From the NCBI GenBank assembly GCA_035570275.1, contig DATMNI010000466.1, positions 1 through 64,000 on the forward strand: a stretch of 64,000 nucleotides of DNA, in the 5' to 3' direction. The notes below the pieces were generated by a model that was given only the letters and a program-made list of their open reading frames with translations, searched no databases and was not told the DNA's origin. Made by a program: the position numbers and the translations under genes. The first letter of the stretch is position 1; each line of letters begins with the position of its first letter. Of this stretch, positions 34,287 to 43,487 are shown in pieces. The DNA comes from DATMNI01 sp035570275. Its GTDB lineage: Bacteria; Acidobacteriota; Terriglobia; Bryobacterales; Bryobacteraceae.

Positions 34287-35078
34287 TCAGCGCTCGGCGG
34301 CTTCCTTCACCAGAAAACCCATCTTGGGATGCGAGGGCTCGAACTCCGGGCGCAGCCCGAATTCCTCCAGCGCCTCCGTGGTGGTGGGCCCGATGGATAC
34401 GATCATGCAGTTCCGCAGCCCATCGAGAGCCGCCTCGGCAATTCCTTCTTCCCGAGCCACGCGCGCCAGGTGGCCGATCTGCGCCGCCGTGGTGAATAGC
34501 GCGATATCGAACTGGCCGGCTGCCAGACGGTGGGCGGCCTCGCGCAGAGGGCCGGTGTCCGCGGGCAGGTCCCAGTGGTAAACGCGAACCGCGGTCACCT
34601 CCGCGCCGCGGCCACGCAAGCCTTCCAACAACTCCGGATTGGTGCGTCCATATTCCTGCACCGCGATGCGCCGTTCGGGGCAGAACTCCGTGGCCCGCAG
34701 CAACTCCCGCCAGGTATTCGGTTCGGGCGCGACGATCGCCGGCGTCAACCCCATCTCCCGCAGCGCGGCAGTCGGTTTTGGGCCGCGGGCGACCACGGTA
34801 ATGCGGCGCAACGCGTCGGCAAACGCGGCTTCGGAGTAGCGGGTAGCCAGAAGCCGGTTAAGTTGCCGCGTGCCCACCCCGGTCAGCAGGATCATCATAT
34901 CGAATGCTCCTGCGTAGAGCCGGTCCGCGAACCGGAATGCGCTCTCGTTTTCTTCGATCGGCACTTCCCGCATGGAGGGCGCCACGAAGGGCTCGCCACC
35001 CTGCTTTCGGATCAATTCCTCCATCTCCACCGCACGCCGGCTCTCCAGGCAGAGAACCCGCCGTCCCGCAAAGGCCAT
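34287..35078 (-). CDS. hemD: Uroporphyrinogen-III synthase
   Basis: 263 residues from the ATG opening MAFAGRRVLCLESRRAVEME. Two-domain HemD fold: early VLCLESRRAVEMEELIRKQG, a middle MMILLTGVGTRQLNRLL, and the C-terminal half with FDIALFTTAAQIGHLARV and NCMIVSIGPTTTEALEEFG, the most conserved part. It closes hydroxymethylbilane to uroporphyrinogen III in heme and siroheme synthesis. Other hem genes are not adjacent. An upstream GTG would add 14 residues. Confidence 0.85.
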   Translation of the reverse strand: MAFAGRRVLCLESRRAVEMEELIRKQGGEPFVAPSMREVPIEENESAFRFADRLYAGAFDMMILLTGVGTRQLNRLLATRYSEAAFADALRRITVVARGPKPTAALREMGLTPAIVAPEPNTWRELLRATEFCPERRIAVQEYGRTNPELLEGLRGRGAEVTAVRVYHWDLPADTGPLREAAHRLAAGQFDIALFTTAAQIGHLARVAREEGIAEAALDGLRNCMIVSIGPTTTEALEEFGLRPEFEPSHPKMGFLVKEAAER

Positions 35079-35239
35079 GTCCAGATTATAGCGGCCCAAT
35101 CTCGGGCGAGACTCCAGCACCCATTGGCGAACTTCCGCCGGTGCAGACCAGGCACATTCTCTGGCGGGGGCCGCATACCGCTATTCCCGCATAACATAAC
35201 CGTATTATCTGATATATAATAAAAGTTCAATCGCCGCTC

Positions 35240-36598
35240 ATGTCCGCATCGCCGAATTCAGCGTTCCCAAGCTCACCCGGAGCTCCATCACCCGAGTCTT
35301 CGTCCTCGCTACCAGGTTCGTCGCCACCAGGTTCGTCGCCACCAGGTTCGGCGCCACCAGGCCGATACCGTTGGCCCCTTTTGGTTTTCCTGCTCGCCGC
35401 GCTGGCCGGCACCTGGTTCCTGCGCTCGGAGGCCGGGTCCAGACCGGCTCCAACCAGTCCCATTCGGACCGCCCGCGCCATTCACGGCGTTCTGGAAAAG
35501 ACGCGCCGTGTGGCCGGTTCCATCATCGCGCGGCGTTTCGCCAATATCGCCGCGCCCATTCTGCAGGCGCCGGATCAGGGGCGCGGTCTCACTCTGATTT
35601 ATCTCGCTGCCTCCGGCTCCAAGGTTAAAGAGGGCGAAGTGGTGGCGCGCATTGACGACCAGGCGGTGCGGGATCATCTGGACGACGTGGAAGCCGGCCT
35701 GTCGCAAGCCGCGCTCGATATCCGCCGGCGCGAGGCCCAACTGGTCTACCAGATGGAATCGCTGCGCCAGGGCCTGCGCGTGGCCAGGGCGACGCTGGAT
35801 AAAGCCAACCAGGATGCGCGCGCCATCCCGGCAAGAACCGCGATCACGCAGGAACAACTGCAACTCGCCGTAGAAGAGGCGAAGGAAGTCTACCGGGATG
35901 CGCAAAAGCAGATTCCTCTCACCAAGGAGCGGCAGGAGGCGGACCTGAATGTTTACCGGCTCAATTACCAAAAGGAGGTGCGTCACCGCAACCGCCATCT
36001 GACGGATCGCGACCGGTGCACCATTAAATCGCCCATCGGCGGCATGGTAGTGCTGCAGACGGTTTACCGCGGCGGCGAACCGGGGCAGATCAAGATCGGC
36101 GACCTGGTTTCGCCGGGACAGCCGTTCCTGCGAGTGATGGATACCGGAAGCATGCAATTGGACGCCGCCATCAACCAGTCGGAGGCCGAACTGGTCCGCA
36201 TCGGGCAACCTGCCGATTTGCATTTCGATGCATTCCCCGGACTGACCCTGAACGGCCGCGTGGAATCGGTGGGTTCGCTGGCCGTCGGCGGGCGCCGCCT
36301 GAACTACAATGTCCGCCGCATCCCGGTTCGCATCGGCATCGAAGAGTCGAACACGAGCGTGATTCCCGACCTCACGGCCAGCGCCGACATCCAGGTCGCC
36401 GAACCCGTGGACGGCATCCTGCTGCCGCGTGAAGCGGTCCATGAGACGGATGGCAAGAACGTGGTCTACGTGAAGCAGGCTGGCGCGTTCGTGCCCCGCG
36501 AAGTGGAAATCGGGGCGTCTAACGACACCCAGGTGGCCGTGACCTCCGGCGTTCAGGCCGGCGACGAAGTGGCCCTGGAACCGCCCTCCGGGATGTGA
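35240..36598 (+). CDS. HlyD-family periplasmic adaptor (membrane-fusion protein)
   Basis: 452 residues. Low-complexity N-terminus with PGSSP repeats, one membrane helix (WPLLVFLLAALAGTWFL), a lipoyl-like half (IYLAASGSKVKEGEVVARID), a long coiled coil (about residues 145-260, rich in QLVYQMESLRQGL-like heptads), the second lipoyl half (CTIKSPIGGMVVLQTVYRGG) and beta-barrel (GLTLNGRVESVGSLAVGGRR). It would link an inner-membrane pump to an outer-membrane channel, but neither partner gene is adjacent. Confidence 0.9.
   Translation: MSASPNSAFPSSPGAPSPESSSSLPGSSPPGSSPPGSAPPGRYRWPLLVFLLAALAGTWFLRSEAGSRPAPTSPIRTARAIHGVLEKTRRVAGSIIARRFANIAAPILQAPDQGRGLTLIYLAASGSKVKEGEVVARIDDQAVRDHLDDVEAGLSQAALDIRRREAQLVYQMESLRQGLRVARATLDKANQDARAIPARTAITQEQLQLAVEEAKEVYRDAQKQIPLTKERQEADLNVYRLNYQKEVRHRNRHLTDRDRCTIKSPIGGMVVLQTVYRGGEPGQIKIGDLVSPGQPFLRVMDTGSMQLDAAINQSEAELVRIGQPADLHFDAFPGLTLNGRVESVGSLAVGGRRLNYNVRRIPVRIGIEESNTSVIPDLTASADIQVAEPVDGILLPREAVHETDGKNVVYVKQAGAFVPREVEIGASNDTQVAVTSGVQAGDEVALEPPSGM
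35311..35360 (+). repeat. 15-base tandem repeat inside the HlyD-family gene
   Basis: Units ACCAGGTTCGTCGCC, identical at 35311-35325 and 35326-35340, a third with one change (GGCGCC) at 35341-35355, then a partial unit. They encode PGSSP-type pentapeptides before the membrane helix. Slippage could alter linker length. Confidence 0.85.
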
Positions 36599-36806
36599 GG
36601 CAGGGAGGCCAGCCGGCAGCGTCTGAGAACTAATCCGGCGGACCTTTCGATGTTTGCATGGGGTGAAAGGCTTATCGCATGTCACCCAACATCGGCGTGT
36701 CAACCATCGGCATGTCACGCAACTTCGATTTCGCGACCAGGCTGCTGCTGGCCACCGTGTTCCCAACATGTTCCACCTTGGCGTATGCTAGAAAAGGAAT
36801 TGCATT

Positions 36807-37205
36807 TTGCCCACACTTACCAAAGCGGCCAGGACAATCGTCGAGCGGACGACGGCTGGATTCCGGCGTGACCGGGAAGAATTGAGCCCGGCCGACCAGA
36901 GCCGTATTCAAGATTCGTTGAAGCGCGCGTATGCCCTGCTGAGGGAGAACCGGCCTAAGTTGTTTTCCGAACTTTACCAGCCGCTGCCAATCCACCTCAA
37001 AGGTGGCCTGAGTTCCTCGCTGTACGCCCTACGAGCAGGCGTGGATATCCGGATAATTCTGACCGTCGATGAAGATCCGATTTTCGGTCAGACCGTGGTC
37101 ACCTTATTCCGTGCCGTCCGGCAAGGTGAAGAACAACGTGCATACCGCTCGATTGCTCAACTACTGTATGGAGGCCAATTGGACAGGCGCAACGGAGCGG
37201 CGTAG
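36807..37205 (+). CDS. Small protein of unknown function, first of a coupled pair
   Basis: 132 residues starting at TTG with an AAAAGGAA-like site about nine bases upstream. An N-terminal helix region (TIVERTTAGFRRDREEL) precedes a mixed alpha/beta part: LPIHLKGGLSSSLYALRAGV, then DIRIILTVDEDPIFGQT and VVTLFRAVRQGEEQRAYRSI. The LSSSLYALR...DIRIILTVDEDP pattern is reminiscent of ParE/RelE-fold toxins, but I do not recognise a named family. It overlaps the next gene by one base (TAGTG). Confidence 0.65.
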   Translation: MPTLTKAARTIVERTTAGFRRDREELSPADQSRIQDSLKRAYALLRENRPKLFSELYQPLPIHLKGGLSSSLYALRAGVDIRIILTVDEDPIFGQTVVTLFRAVRQGEEQRAYRSIAQLLYGGQLDRRNGAA

Positions 37206-37561
37206 TGGCCCGTACAATTCCGCTCTTTGATGAATGGGGCGTTATTTGCGACGCTGCCAGACGCCTTCCAAACCATCAGCTTAAACTGGATTTCTTGGAC
37301 GCACTTGCCGAACTGGAAGGTCACGAGTGCCATCGCACCCGCAAGTTCCCGAAAACGCGCCTGCATCGCGTTTTCGGCTATAAGGAAGCGGTGTACCGCG
37401 CGGATATCGATAAGATTTCCGGCTGGCGCATCCACTTGCAATATGAGGACGGCCAAGTGCACTTGAAAGATGTCATCGATGGCCAGAAACACGATGACGT
37501 GCTCGGCCAAATCGAAACCAAGAAAGTCCGATACGTACGCCGAACTAAGGATGGCAGGTAG
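37205..37561 (+). CDS. Small protein of unknown function, second of a coupled pair
   Basis: 118 residues from GTG, whose first base is the last base of the preceding stop. Contains RLPNHQLKLDFLDALAELEG, then HRTRKFPKTRLHRVFGYKEA and WRIHLQYEDGQVHLKDVIDG, and ends KKVRYVRRTKDGR. The mix of basic and beta-prone segments would fit a RelE/HigB-like fold or a nucleic-acid binder. The pair looks like a two-gene toxin-antitoxin or defence unit; this is inference from size and coupling only. Confidence 0.65.
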   Translation: MARTIPLFDEWGVICDAARRLPNHQLKLDFLDALAELEGHECHRTRKFPKTRLHRVFGYKEAVYRADIDKISGWRIHLQYEDGQVHLKDVIDGQKHDDVLGQIETKKVRYVRRTKDGR

Positions 37562-37571
37562 TAGCCTCTCC

Positions 37572-37811
37572 CTACTCCCCCAACCACCCGGCCAGCGCTT
37601 CCAGCCGTCTTCCTCCCGGCACATGGCAGATCTCTTGCGCCCTCGACGCCAACTGGCGCGCCCGCGCAAATTCGCCGGCGGCAACGGCTTCACGCGCCGC
37701 CTGCCGCAGGCGCCATGCCGACGCCGCCAGCGTCATAACCACCGTGAGATCCGCGCCGCAACGGGAGCACTCGCGGGCGCCGCGAAAACGCGCGCGGCAG
37801 ACCGGGCACAT
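37572..37811 (-). CDS. Small zinc-ribbon protein, last gene of the Hsp70 cassette
   Basis: 79 residues. An N-terminal CPVC...CSRC zinc ribbon (first 19 residues) is followed by a helical part with TPR-like character (LRQAAREAVAAGEFARARQL, ASRAQEICHV). The start shares one base with the DnaK stop (TGATG). Probably a small adaptor for the chaperone. No family name recognised. Confidence 0.75.
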   Translation of the reverse strand: MCPVCRARFRGARECSRCGADLTVVMTLAASAWRLRQAAREAVAAGEFARARQLASRAQEICHVPGGRRLEALAGWLGE

Positions 37812-39685
37812 CAGGCGCCCTCCACGAAGAACAGCAACTCCTTGAGCGAGCGCACAGCTTCGCCCAGCGCGTGCGAATCATGAGCGGCCACAGCCTTTTC
37901 GATGGCCTGCTGCAAGGCCACGGCTTCCGCGTTGTCTTCGGCATGCATGCGGTCCAGCAGGGCCCGCGAGCGCTGGACCAGATCCACGGCCTCATGCCGC
38001 AGGGCCGCCCAAGGGGCATCCGTCTCCACTGCTTTCCCGTTGGTGCGCTGAACCTCCACCGGCGCGGCCTCCACCTCAATCGCGTCGCCGGCGTCGTCAT
38101 CCAGCCCGCCGTCTTCCTCCTGCCCCAGGTCTTCCAGATCGCCTTCCAGATCGCCGAAGGCGTCTACCCGCGCGGTGAAAAGCTCATCCAGACGCCTGCG
38201 CGAGGCCGCAATCTCCTCCTCACTCTTGGCCTGAAGCGCGCCAGTTATGGTAATCTGCTTGGACTTGCCGGTGCGCTTTTCGATGGCCGAAACGTGAAGA
38301 ATGCCATCCACATCCAGGCTCATCCGGCACATCACCTCGTTCAGGCTTTCCATGCGGGCCAGTCCTTCCACCTGGAAATCGCCCACCAGCAGATTGTTCA
38401 GGGCGTCCTCGTCATCGCCCTGAAAAATCTGGATGTCCACGCGGGTCTGGCCGGGGAAACTAGTGTAGTAGCTTTCCGTCCGCGTCACCGGCAGCGGCGT
38501 GTTGCGGTGTATCAAAGGGTGGTAGCAGTGCGGATACGGCACGCCGCCGCGCTCGCCCAGGTAAGACGGGCCAAACGAGTAGGGCGACACATCCACCAGC
38601 ACGCGTTCCACGTCGCGCCCGGCCAGGCGCGAAGCCAGAACCCCCGCACCCAAAGCCACACTCAGGTCGGGATGCACGTCCTGCCGGGGCTCCAGGTTGG
38701 TGCGTTCGTGGAGCAGGCGCGAAACCAGAGGCGTCCGCGTGGATCCGCCCACCAGCAGAATGGCATCCAAATCCCCGGGCTTTTTTCCCGCATCGGTCAT
38801 CGCCTTGGAGACGCTGTCAAGCGTGGATTCCACCAACGGCAGAATCATCTTCTCGTATTCCTGGCGCGACAATTCCAGGTCCAGATGGAGCGGCTTGCCA
38901 TTGTGGACCACCAGCGCTTCCTCGCGCACGCGGGCGTAGGGTTCGAAGCTGAGCTGCTTCTTGGCGGTTTCGGCCGCCCACCACAACCGCGCGCGCGCCG
39001 CCCGGTGCTCCGCTCCCAGTTGGATGCCGTGCCGCTCCTGGAACTCGCGTTCCAGGCGGGCTGCCAACAGGTCGTCGAAATCGTCGCCGCCCAGGCGGTT
39101 GTTTCCGTGGCTGGATAAAACCTCGGTCACGTCACCCTCAATGGTGACGATGGAGACATCGAACGTTCCGCCGCCGAGGTCATAGACCATCACGGTATGG
39201 CGCGCGCCGTCGGCGAAACCATAGGCCAGGCTGGCGGCCGTGGGCTCGTTGAGGATGCGCAGCACTTCCAGCCCCGCCATGGTGCCGGCTTCCCGGGTGG
39301 CATTGCGTTGCGCGTCCGAAAAATACGCCGGTACTGTAATGACGGCGCGCGACACCGGCTGGCCCAATTCGCGCCCGGCCCAGGCGGCCAGTTCCTTGAG
39401 GATGAGCGCGGAAATCTCCTGGGGCGAAAACGCCATACCGGCCACCATCACGGTTTCGCCGCTGCCCATCTTGCGCTTGATGCTGCGCACCGTGCGTTCG
39501 GGGTAGATGCGCTGCTGGTTGAGCGCCGCTTCACCCACCAGCAACTCTCCCGAAGGAGCGATTCCCACGCAAGACGGCAGCATCTTGCTTTGGTTGGGTC
39601 CGAGGACGCGCACCCGGCCCTCTAAAAATGCAGCCACTTCGGAATTGGTGGTCCCCAAATCGATTCCAACTACCGTTTCACTCAA
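37811..39685 (-). CDS. Hsp70 (DnaK-family) chaperone, specialised paralogue
   Basis: 624 residues. ATPase domain motifs: VGIDLGTTNSEVAAFL, AVITVPAYFSDAQRNATREA, MVYDLGGGTFDVSIVT, ILLVGGSTRTPLVSRLL. The substrate-binding beta domain follows (SYYTSFPGQTRVDIQIFQGD), then an acidic insertion (LEGDLEDLGQEEDGGLDDDA) before a short helical lid. There is no EEVD-like tail. Start is TTG, overlapping GrpE by eight bases. The J-domain protein of the same operon has PPD for HPD, so how this DnaK is stimulated is unclear. It is a side paralogue rather than the housekeeping dnaK, which normally pairs with a full DnaJ. Confidence 0.92.
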   Translation of the reverse strand: MSETVVGIDLGTTNSEVAAFLEGRVRVLGPNQSKMLPSCVGIAPSGELLVGEAALNQQRIYPERTVRSIKRKMGSGETVMVAGMAFSPQEISALILKELAAWAGRELGQPVSRAVITVPAYFSDAQRNATREAGTMAGLEVLRILNEPTAASLAYGFADGARHTVMVYDLGGGTFDVSIVTIEGDVTEVLSSHGNNRLGGDDFDDLLAARLEREFQERHGIQLGAEHRAARARLWWAAETAKKQLSFEPYARVREEALVVHNGKPLHLDLELSRQEYEKMILPLVESTLDSVSKAMTDAGKKPGDLDAILLVGGSTRTPLVSRLLHERTNLEPRQDVHPDLSVALGAGVLASRLAGRDVERVLVDVSPYSFGPSYLGERGGVPYPHCYHPLIHRNTPLPVTRTESYYTSFPGQTRVDIQIFQGDDEDALNNLLVGDFQVEGLARMESLNEVMCRMSLDVDGILHVSAIEKRTGKSKQITITGALQAKSEEEIAASRRRLDELFTARVDAFGDLEGDLEDLGQEEDGGLDDDAGDAIEVEAAPVEVQRTNGKAVETDAPWAALRHEAVDLVQRSRALLDRMHAEDNAEAVALQQAIEKAVAAHDSHALGEAVRSLKELLFFVEGA

Positions 39686-40370
39686 TGCTCACCCCGTTTC
39701 CCGGCCGCCGGGCCACCCGGACCTGCGCCGGCCGGAACAATTCGCCATTCCATTCATAGCCTACACGGTACACGGAAAGCACCGTTCCCTCCGCCGCCCG
39801 GTCCGTCTCCTCGACATCGACGGCGTTCATGCGACGCGGATCGAACTGCCGCCCTTCGCATTCGATGGGCTGAACCTGAAACTGAAACAGCAGATCGTCC
39901 AGATAGCCCAGACTCAGGCGGTAGCCTTCCTCCAGGGCGCGCACCACGTCGAGCGCGTGCTGTGCCTTACGCCACCGGTCGGGAAACAGGCGATCCCACA
40001 GATTGGGCTGCAGAGGGTCGCGGCCGCCTACGGCTTCCGGGCCGCGCGTTGCCTCCGGGCCGCGGGTTGCTTCCAGGCCGCGCAAGAGCCGTTCCCGCAT
40101 TTCCAGGAGCGCTCCCAGCGATTCCTTGCGGCCGCGCCGTTCGGCCTCGGCGGCCAGGGTCTCGCTCAGTTGCTTGAAGGCCCGCCCTTGCAGCTTGACC
40201 TCCTGAGTGAGGGCGGTCACCGCGGCCCACATGGTGTACCAGTCGGTGGGAGCGCTTTCCGCCGAATCCTCCGCCAGAATCTCCGCCGGAATACCCTGCG
40301 GCGGGTCTTCTTCGGCCAGCGCGCTATCCAGCCACTGCGTAAATCGCTGCAGAATCTGGCTGCGATCCAT
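39678..40370 (-). CDS. GrpE-like nucleotide exchange factor
   Basis: 230 residues. The C-terminal half matches GrpE: GRQFDPRRMNAVDVEETDRA, then EGTVLSVYRVGYEWNGELFR and PAQVRVA. The N-terminal half is a helical, coiled-coil-like stretch with repeated LEATRGPEATRGPEA. GrpE releases ADP from DnaK. Its ATG shares one base with the stop of the J-domain gene (TGATG) and its 3' end overlaps the DnaK start. Its sequence is diverged from housekeeping GrpE. Confidence 0.8.
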   Translation of the reverse strand: MDRSQILQRFTQWLDSALAEEDPPQGIPAEILAEDSAESAPTDWYTMWAAVTALTQEVKLQGRAFKQLSETLAAEAERRGRKESLGALLEMRERLLRGLEATRGPEATRGPEAVGGRDPLQPNLWDRLFPDRWRKAQHALDVVRALEEGYRLSLGYLDDLLFQFQVQPIECEGRQFDPRRMNAVDVEETDRAAEGTVLSVYRVGYEWNGELFRPAQVRVARRPGNGVSIE

Positions 40371-40666
40371 CAGGGCTTGGGCTCCCGCAGAACCGCCAGC
40401 CAGGCATTGGGCCCCGTGAAACGACGTTCGGACACCCGGCCATCCAGCAAGGAGACCAGGGGCTGTTTGGGATCGGCGGACAACAGGTGGAGCGTGCGCC
40501 GGCGCGGGTCGCGCAAAGTCTCGTAGGCGTCGCGCACCTTCTCAAACTCGCGCGGCGCGCGGTCTGGCGGGTATTCTTTGACCTTCCTTAAATAAGCGGC
40601 GCGGATTTCCTCATCGCCGGCTTCCGGCGAGACTCCCAGCACCTGGCGCGGATCATCGAGTGTCAT
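40370..40666 (-). CDS. J-domain protein with PPD in place of HPD
   Basis: 98 residues. J-domain helices are clear: DDPRQVLGVSPEAGDEEIRA, AYLRKVKEYPPDRAPREFEK, VRDAYETLRDPRRR. The invariant HPD tripeptide that triggers DnaK ATP hydrolysis is PPD here, so the stimulatory His is missing. No Gly/Phe or zinc-finger region follows; the C-terminal 40 residues (HLLSADPKQPLVSLLDGRVS) are unassigned. It is coupled to GrpE. A TTG four codons upstream is an alternative start. Confidence 0.85.
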   Translation of the reverse strand: MTLDDPRQVLGVSPEAGDEEIRAAYLRKVKEYPPDRAPREFEKVRDAYETLRDPRRRTLHLLSADPKQPLVSLLDGRVSERRFTGPNAWLAVLREPKP

Positions 40667-40689
40667 GTCTGGTCTCAAAATGGCCGGCC

Positions 40690-43323
40690 TTAGAACGGAG
40701 CATCGTCGCTATATAAATCCGGGTACGGGCGGCGCCTGCCGCGTTTCTTTTTCCCGCCGATCCCGAGCATCTCGCCTAAGGCCTGTGCCACCGCCTCGGG
40801 CCCCATTTGTTCTACCAGTTCCATCAGCTCCGGGGGCAGGTCAGGCAATTCGCCCCTGGCCGCGCAGCATTCGGGACACTGGCACTCCCCGTCGTCTTCC
40901 GAATCGAATGGCGATCCGGGCCGCGATCCGGGCCGCGATTCAGGAAAGCCCCGCTCCGCCGTCTCATACTGAACCACGCGCGCGATCTCTTCACTGCCGA
41001 TTGCGGCCTGGGCCACCTCAGGGGCATCCATCCAATCCATCAACTCATCCCGCCACTCGCCGATCCGGTTCAGCAAGTCGGAATCGTGCTGGCGCCTTGC
41101 CAGTTCAGAGGCGGCCGCGAGACAACTGGACCGGCGCTGGTCTTCCCACGGCGGCAACGAGCGCGACCGCAGGAACAGGAAGCGGCCGTGGTTATCGGAG
41201 CCCTGCGCCAGGCCGGCCCCGGCAATCGCGTAGGCCAGACGAGAATCGTCGCGCCGCATGGCAGCTTCGCCGAGCGCCGCCAGCGCCCGCGGGTCGGCGG
41301 AGACCTTCGGCGCGGATAGCTCCTTCATCAATTGTGCCGGCATCTCCCGGCTCAGGTCGACCGGCATGCCCATATCGTCGCCCAAAGCGCACACGCGGCC
41401 CATGGCTGCGAACAGCGGCACGCTGGGCTTTGGCGGCTTACCAAGCTCGAGCTCCGTCAGCCCGCACCAGTTCTGAACGTTGAGGATCAGAAGGTGGGCG
41501 GTAACGCCGTCGCCCAAAATCTGCACCGCTTCCTTATGCGCGGCGGTGGCCTCCCCCGGCCAGAGCTGCAATCCACACCAAACCCAGCGCAACGCCGCAA
41601 CGAACGCCGGCCGGTCGCCCTGCTGTGCCTGCGGCAACGCTGCCATCTGGCGCAACTCCTTCTCGGCGAGGTGCGGCTTTTTCTCGCGAAGATGCCGCAC
41701 CGCCATCGCTACCAGGAGGCGCAGCCGGGCGCGGCGCACATCGGCATTCAGTCCGTCGATTTGTTCGGCCCGCTCCATGTACTTGAAGGCCTTCTGGAGC
41801 GCGTTGCGCTTTTCCGCCGATTGCATCAGGTGCAACAGCGGAGGGATGTCATTGGGCAGAGCCGCGCACCAGCGCTCCGCCACCAGATCGGACGAGTCTG
41901 GCGACGCCTCGGCGGTGTGACGCAGCCACCGTTGAAAGTTTTCGGCGCATGGGTCGGCTTGGCAAGCCCGCTCCAAAACTTCTTGTATCGACAGAAAATA
42001 CAGATGGCGGTTGTTCCGGTCGGGCATCAGCGCACGGATTTCCGGAGGCTGGCCCCGATAAGATGCCGCATAACCGTCGAATTGGCGCTCAAAGCGGACG
42101 CGGACGCCGATCAGGTTCGGGGGCGACACGTGATGCAGCAGGTCCGCCATGTGCAGAAAAAGCGTAGCGGCTTCAGGGCCTTCCGCCGGAAACCAGCCTT
42201 CGCGTACCGCGTGCTTACGAAATTCCTCCCAGGCGCTGCAGGCTTGGGCAATAGCCATGGGCTCGCCTTTATCCTCTTCGAAGCCTCGCGCCAGCAAGCG
42301 CCAGAACCAGGCGTTTCTCAGGGCGGGCCCGTCCATGGCGGCCGCAACCTTCTCCGCCTTGGCCTGCGCGATCATGGCGCGGACGGAGATGTGTTGCTTG
42401 AGCCGCTCCAGCAATCCGGGATCAGCCTGGCCGCAGGCTGCCACGGCGAAGCGGACCTCCTGAAGGATCAACGGCTGGTTGCGGCGGATCAGCGCCGAGT
42501 CCAGTCTTTTCAGAACGGCGCGCAGTTGATCGAGGTTCCCGCCGGCCTGATTCACCAGCGCGGTGGCGGCCGGCGTGAGAGCCAGCGGCTTGTGCATCAG
42601 CGCACCGAGCGCCGGCGTCAGGCGGGCGGCTGCGGAACCAGGCTCCACCGCCGCCAGACATTTTTCGCACAGCGCATCGTCGCGGCGATAGAAGGCGGCG
42701 ATGGCGCGAACCAGCATTTTCCACGGCGCCAGGGGGCTGTGCCGCGAAACCTCCGGCAGCGCCAATGCCTCATCGGCCACCGGCCCGCTGGTTACGGCTT
42801 CGAAGGCTTTATGGAGCGCGGCGGCGGCCGTGCGCAACGGATGCTCCGGGGCCAGCGTCCGGCACTCCGCCAGCGCCTGAAGATCCAGCACATCGCTCCG
42901 CACGCGGGCGGCAACGGCCGCTTGTTTGTCCGCCGGCAATCCTGGATCTGTCAACGGCCGCAACAACGCACTCAGGTCCCCGTGCCGCGCAGCGATGACG
43001 GCCTGCCATTCCCGCAGCCGGTCGCCGGACGAGGGGTAGCGTTCGCGCACCAGATCCATGAGCGCCTGGGCTTCCCGGTCCAGATTGCGTTCCACCAGCG
43101 ACGCCAGGCGAGCGCCATAGGCATCCAGCAGCAGCGCTTCCGACGAGGGGTTGCGGCGGCGTTTGTGAACGTCCTTGGCAAAGTCCAGAGCCGGTCCAGA
43201 CTTGCCCGCGGCGATCAACTGCGCAACCTTCTCCCTCTCTTTGGGGTGGACATCAACCGACACCCGCTCGATCAAGGCCTCCTGGACCGCACCATCCGGC
43301 CTGGATTGGGATTTATGAGACAT
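40690..43323 (-). CDS. Large helical-repeat protein leading the Hsp70 cassette, function unknown
   Basis: 877 residues, almost entirely alpha-helical. TPR-like segments are spread through it (for example LQKAFKYMERAEQIDGLNAD, LREKKPHLAEKELRQMAALP). The C-terminus has a Cys-rich motif (CQCPECCAARGE) and a basic tail (GGKKKRGRRRPYPD) ending in YSDDAPF. No signal peptide or membrane helix, so cytoplasmic. It lies 24 bases before the J-domain gene and is probably the first gene of the unit, making it a candidate substrate-recruitment or co-chaperone scaffold. No family recognised. Confidence 0.8.
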   Translation of the reverse strand: MSHKSQSRPDGAVQEALIERVSVDVHPKEREKVAQLIAAGKSGPALDFAKDVHKRRRNPSSEALLLDAYGARLASLVERNLDREAQALMDLVRERYPSSGDRLREWQAVIAARHGDLSALLRPLTDPGLPADKQAAVAARVRSDVLDLQALAECRTLAPEHPLRTAAAALHKAFEAVTSGPVADEALALPEVSRHSPLAPWKMLVRAIAAFYRRDDALCEKCLAAVEPGSAAARLTPALGALMHKPLALTPAATALVNQAGGNLDQLRAVLKRLDSALIRRNQPLILQEVRFAVAACGQADPGLLERLKQHISVRAMIAQAKAEKVAAAMDGPALRNAWFWRLLARGFEEDKGEPMAIAQACSAWEEFRKHAVREGWFPAEGPEAATLFLHMADLLHHVSPPNLIGVRVRFERQFDGYAASYRGQPPEIRALMPDRNNRHLYFLSIQEVLERACQADPCAENFQRWLRHTAEASPDSSDLVAERWCAALPNDIPPLLHLMQSAEKRNALQKAFKYMERAEQIDGLNADVRRARLRLLVAMAVRHLREKKPHLAEKELRQMAALPQAQQGDRPAFVAALRWVWCGLQLWPGEATAAHKEAVQILGDGVTAHLLILNVQNWCGLTELELGKPPKPSVPLFAAMGRVCALGDDMGMPVDLSREMPAQLMKELSAPKVSADPRALAALGEAAMRRDDSRLAYAIAGAGLAQGSDNHGRFLFLRSRSLPPWEDQRRSSCLAAASELARRQHDSDLLNRIGEWRDELMDWMDAPEVAQAAIGSEEIARVVQYETAERGFPESRPGSRPGSPFDSEDDGECQCPECCAARGELPDLPPELMELVEQMGPEAVAQALGEMLGIGGKKKRGRRRPYPDLYSDDAPF

Positions 43324-43487
43324 CGTGCAATGCCGCTCCTGTTCGATGCTCGGGGGAGGTGGTCAATTAAAAGATTGTAGCGCAGTCTGCCCGCCCCGAT
43401 CACCTGCGCTACGGTTCGTCCCCGGCACTACTTGAACTCCCGCGGACTTTGATATACGCTGGCATCGTTTGGTAAGGAGGAACAGGC

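Noticed and set aside
41332..43380. 682-codon open frame on the plus strand
   Set aside because: Antisense to the 877-residue gene of the Hsp70 cassette; composition is typical of GC-rich shadow frames.
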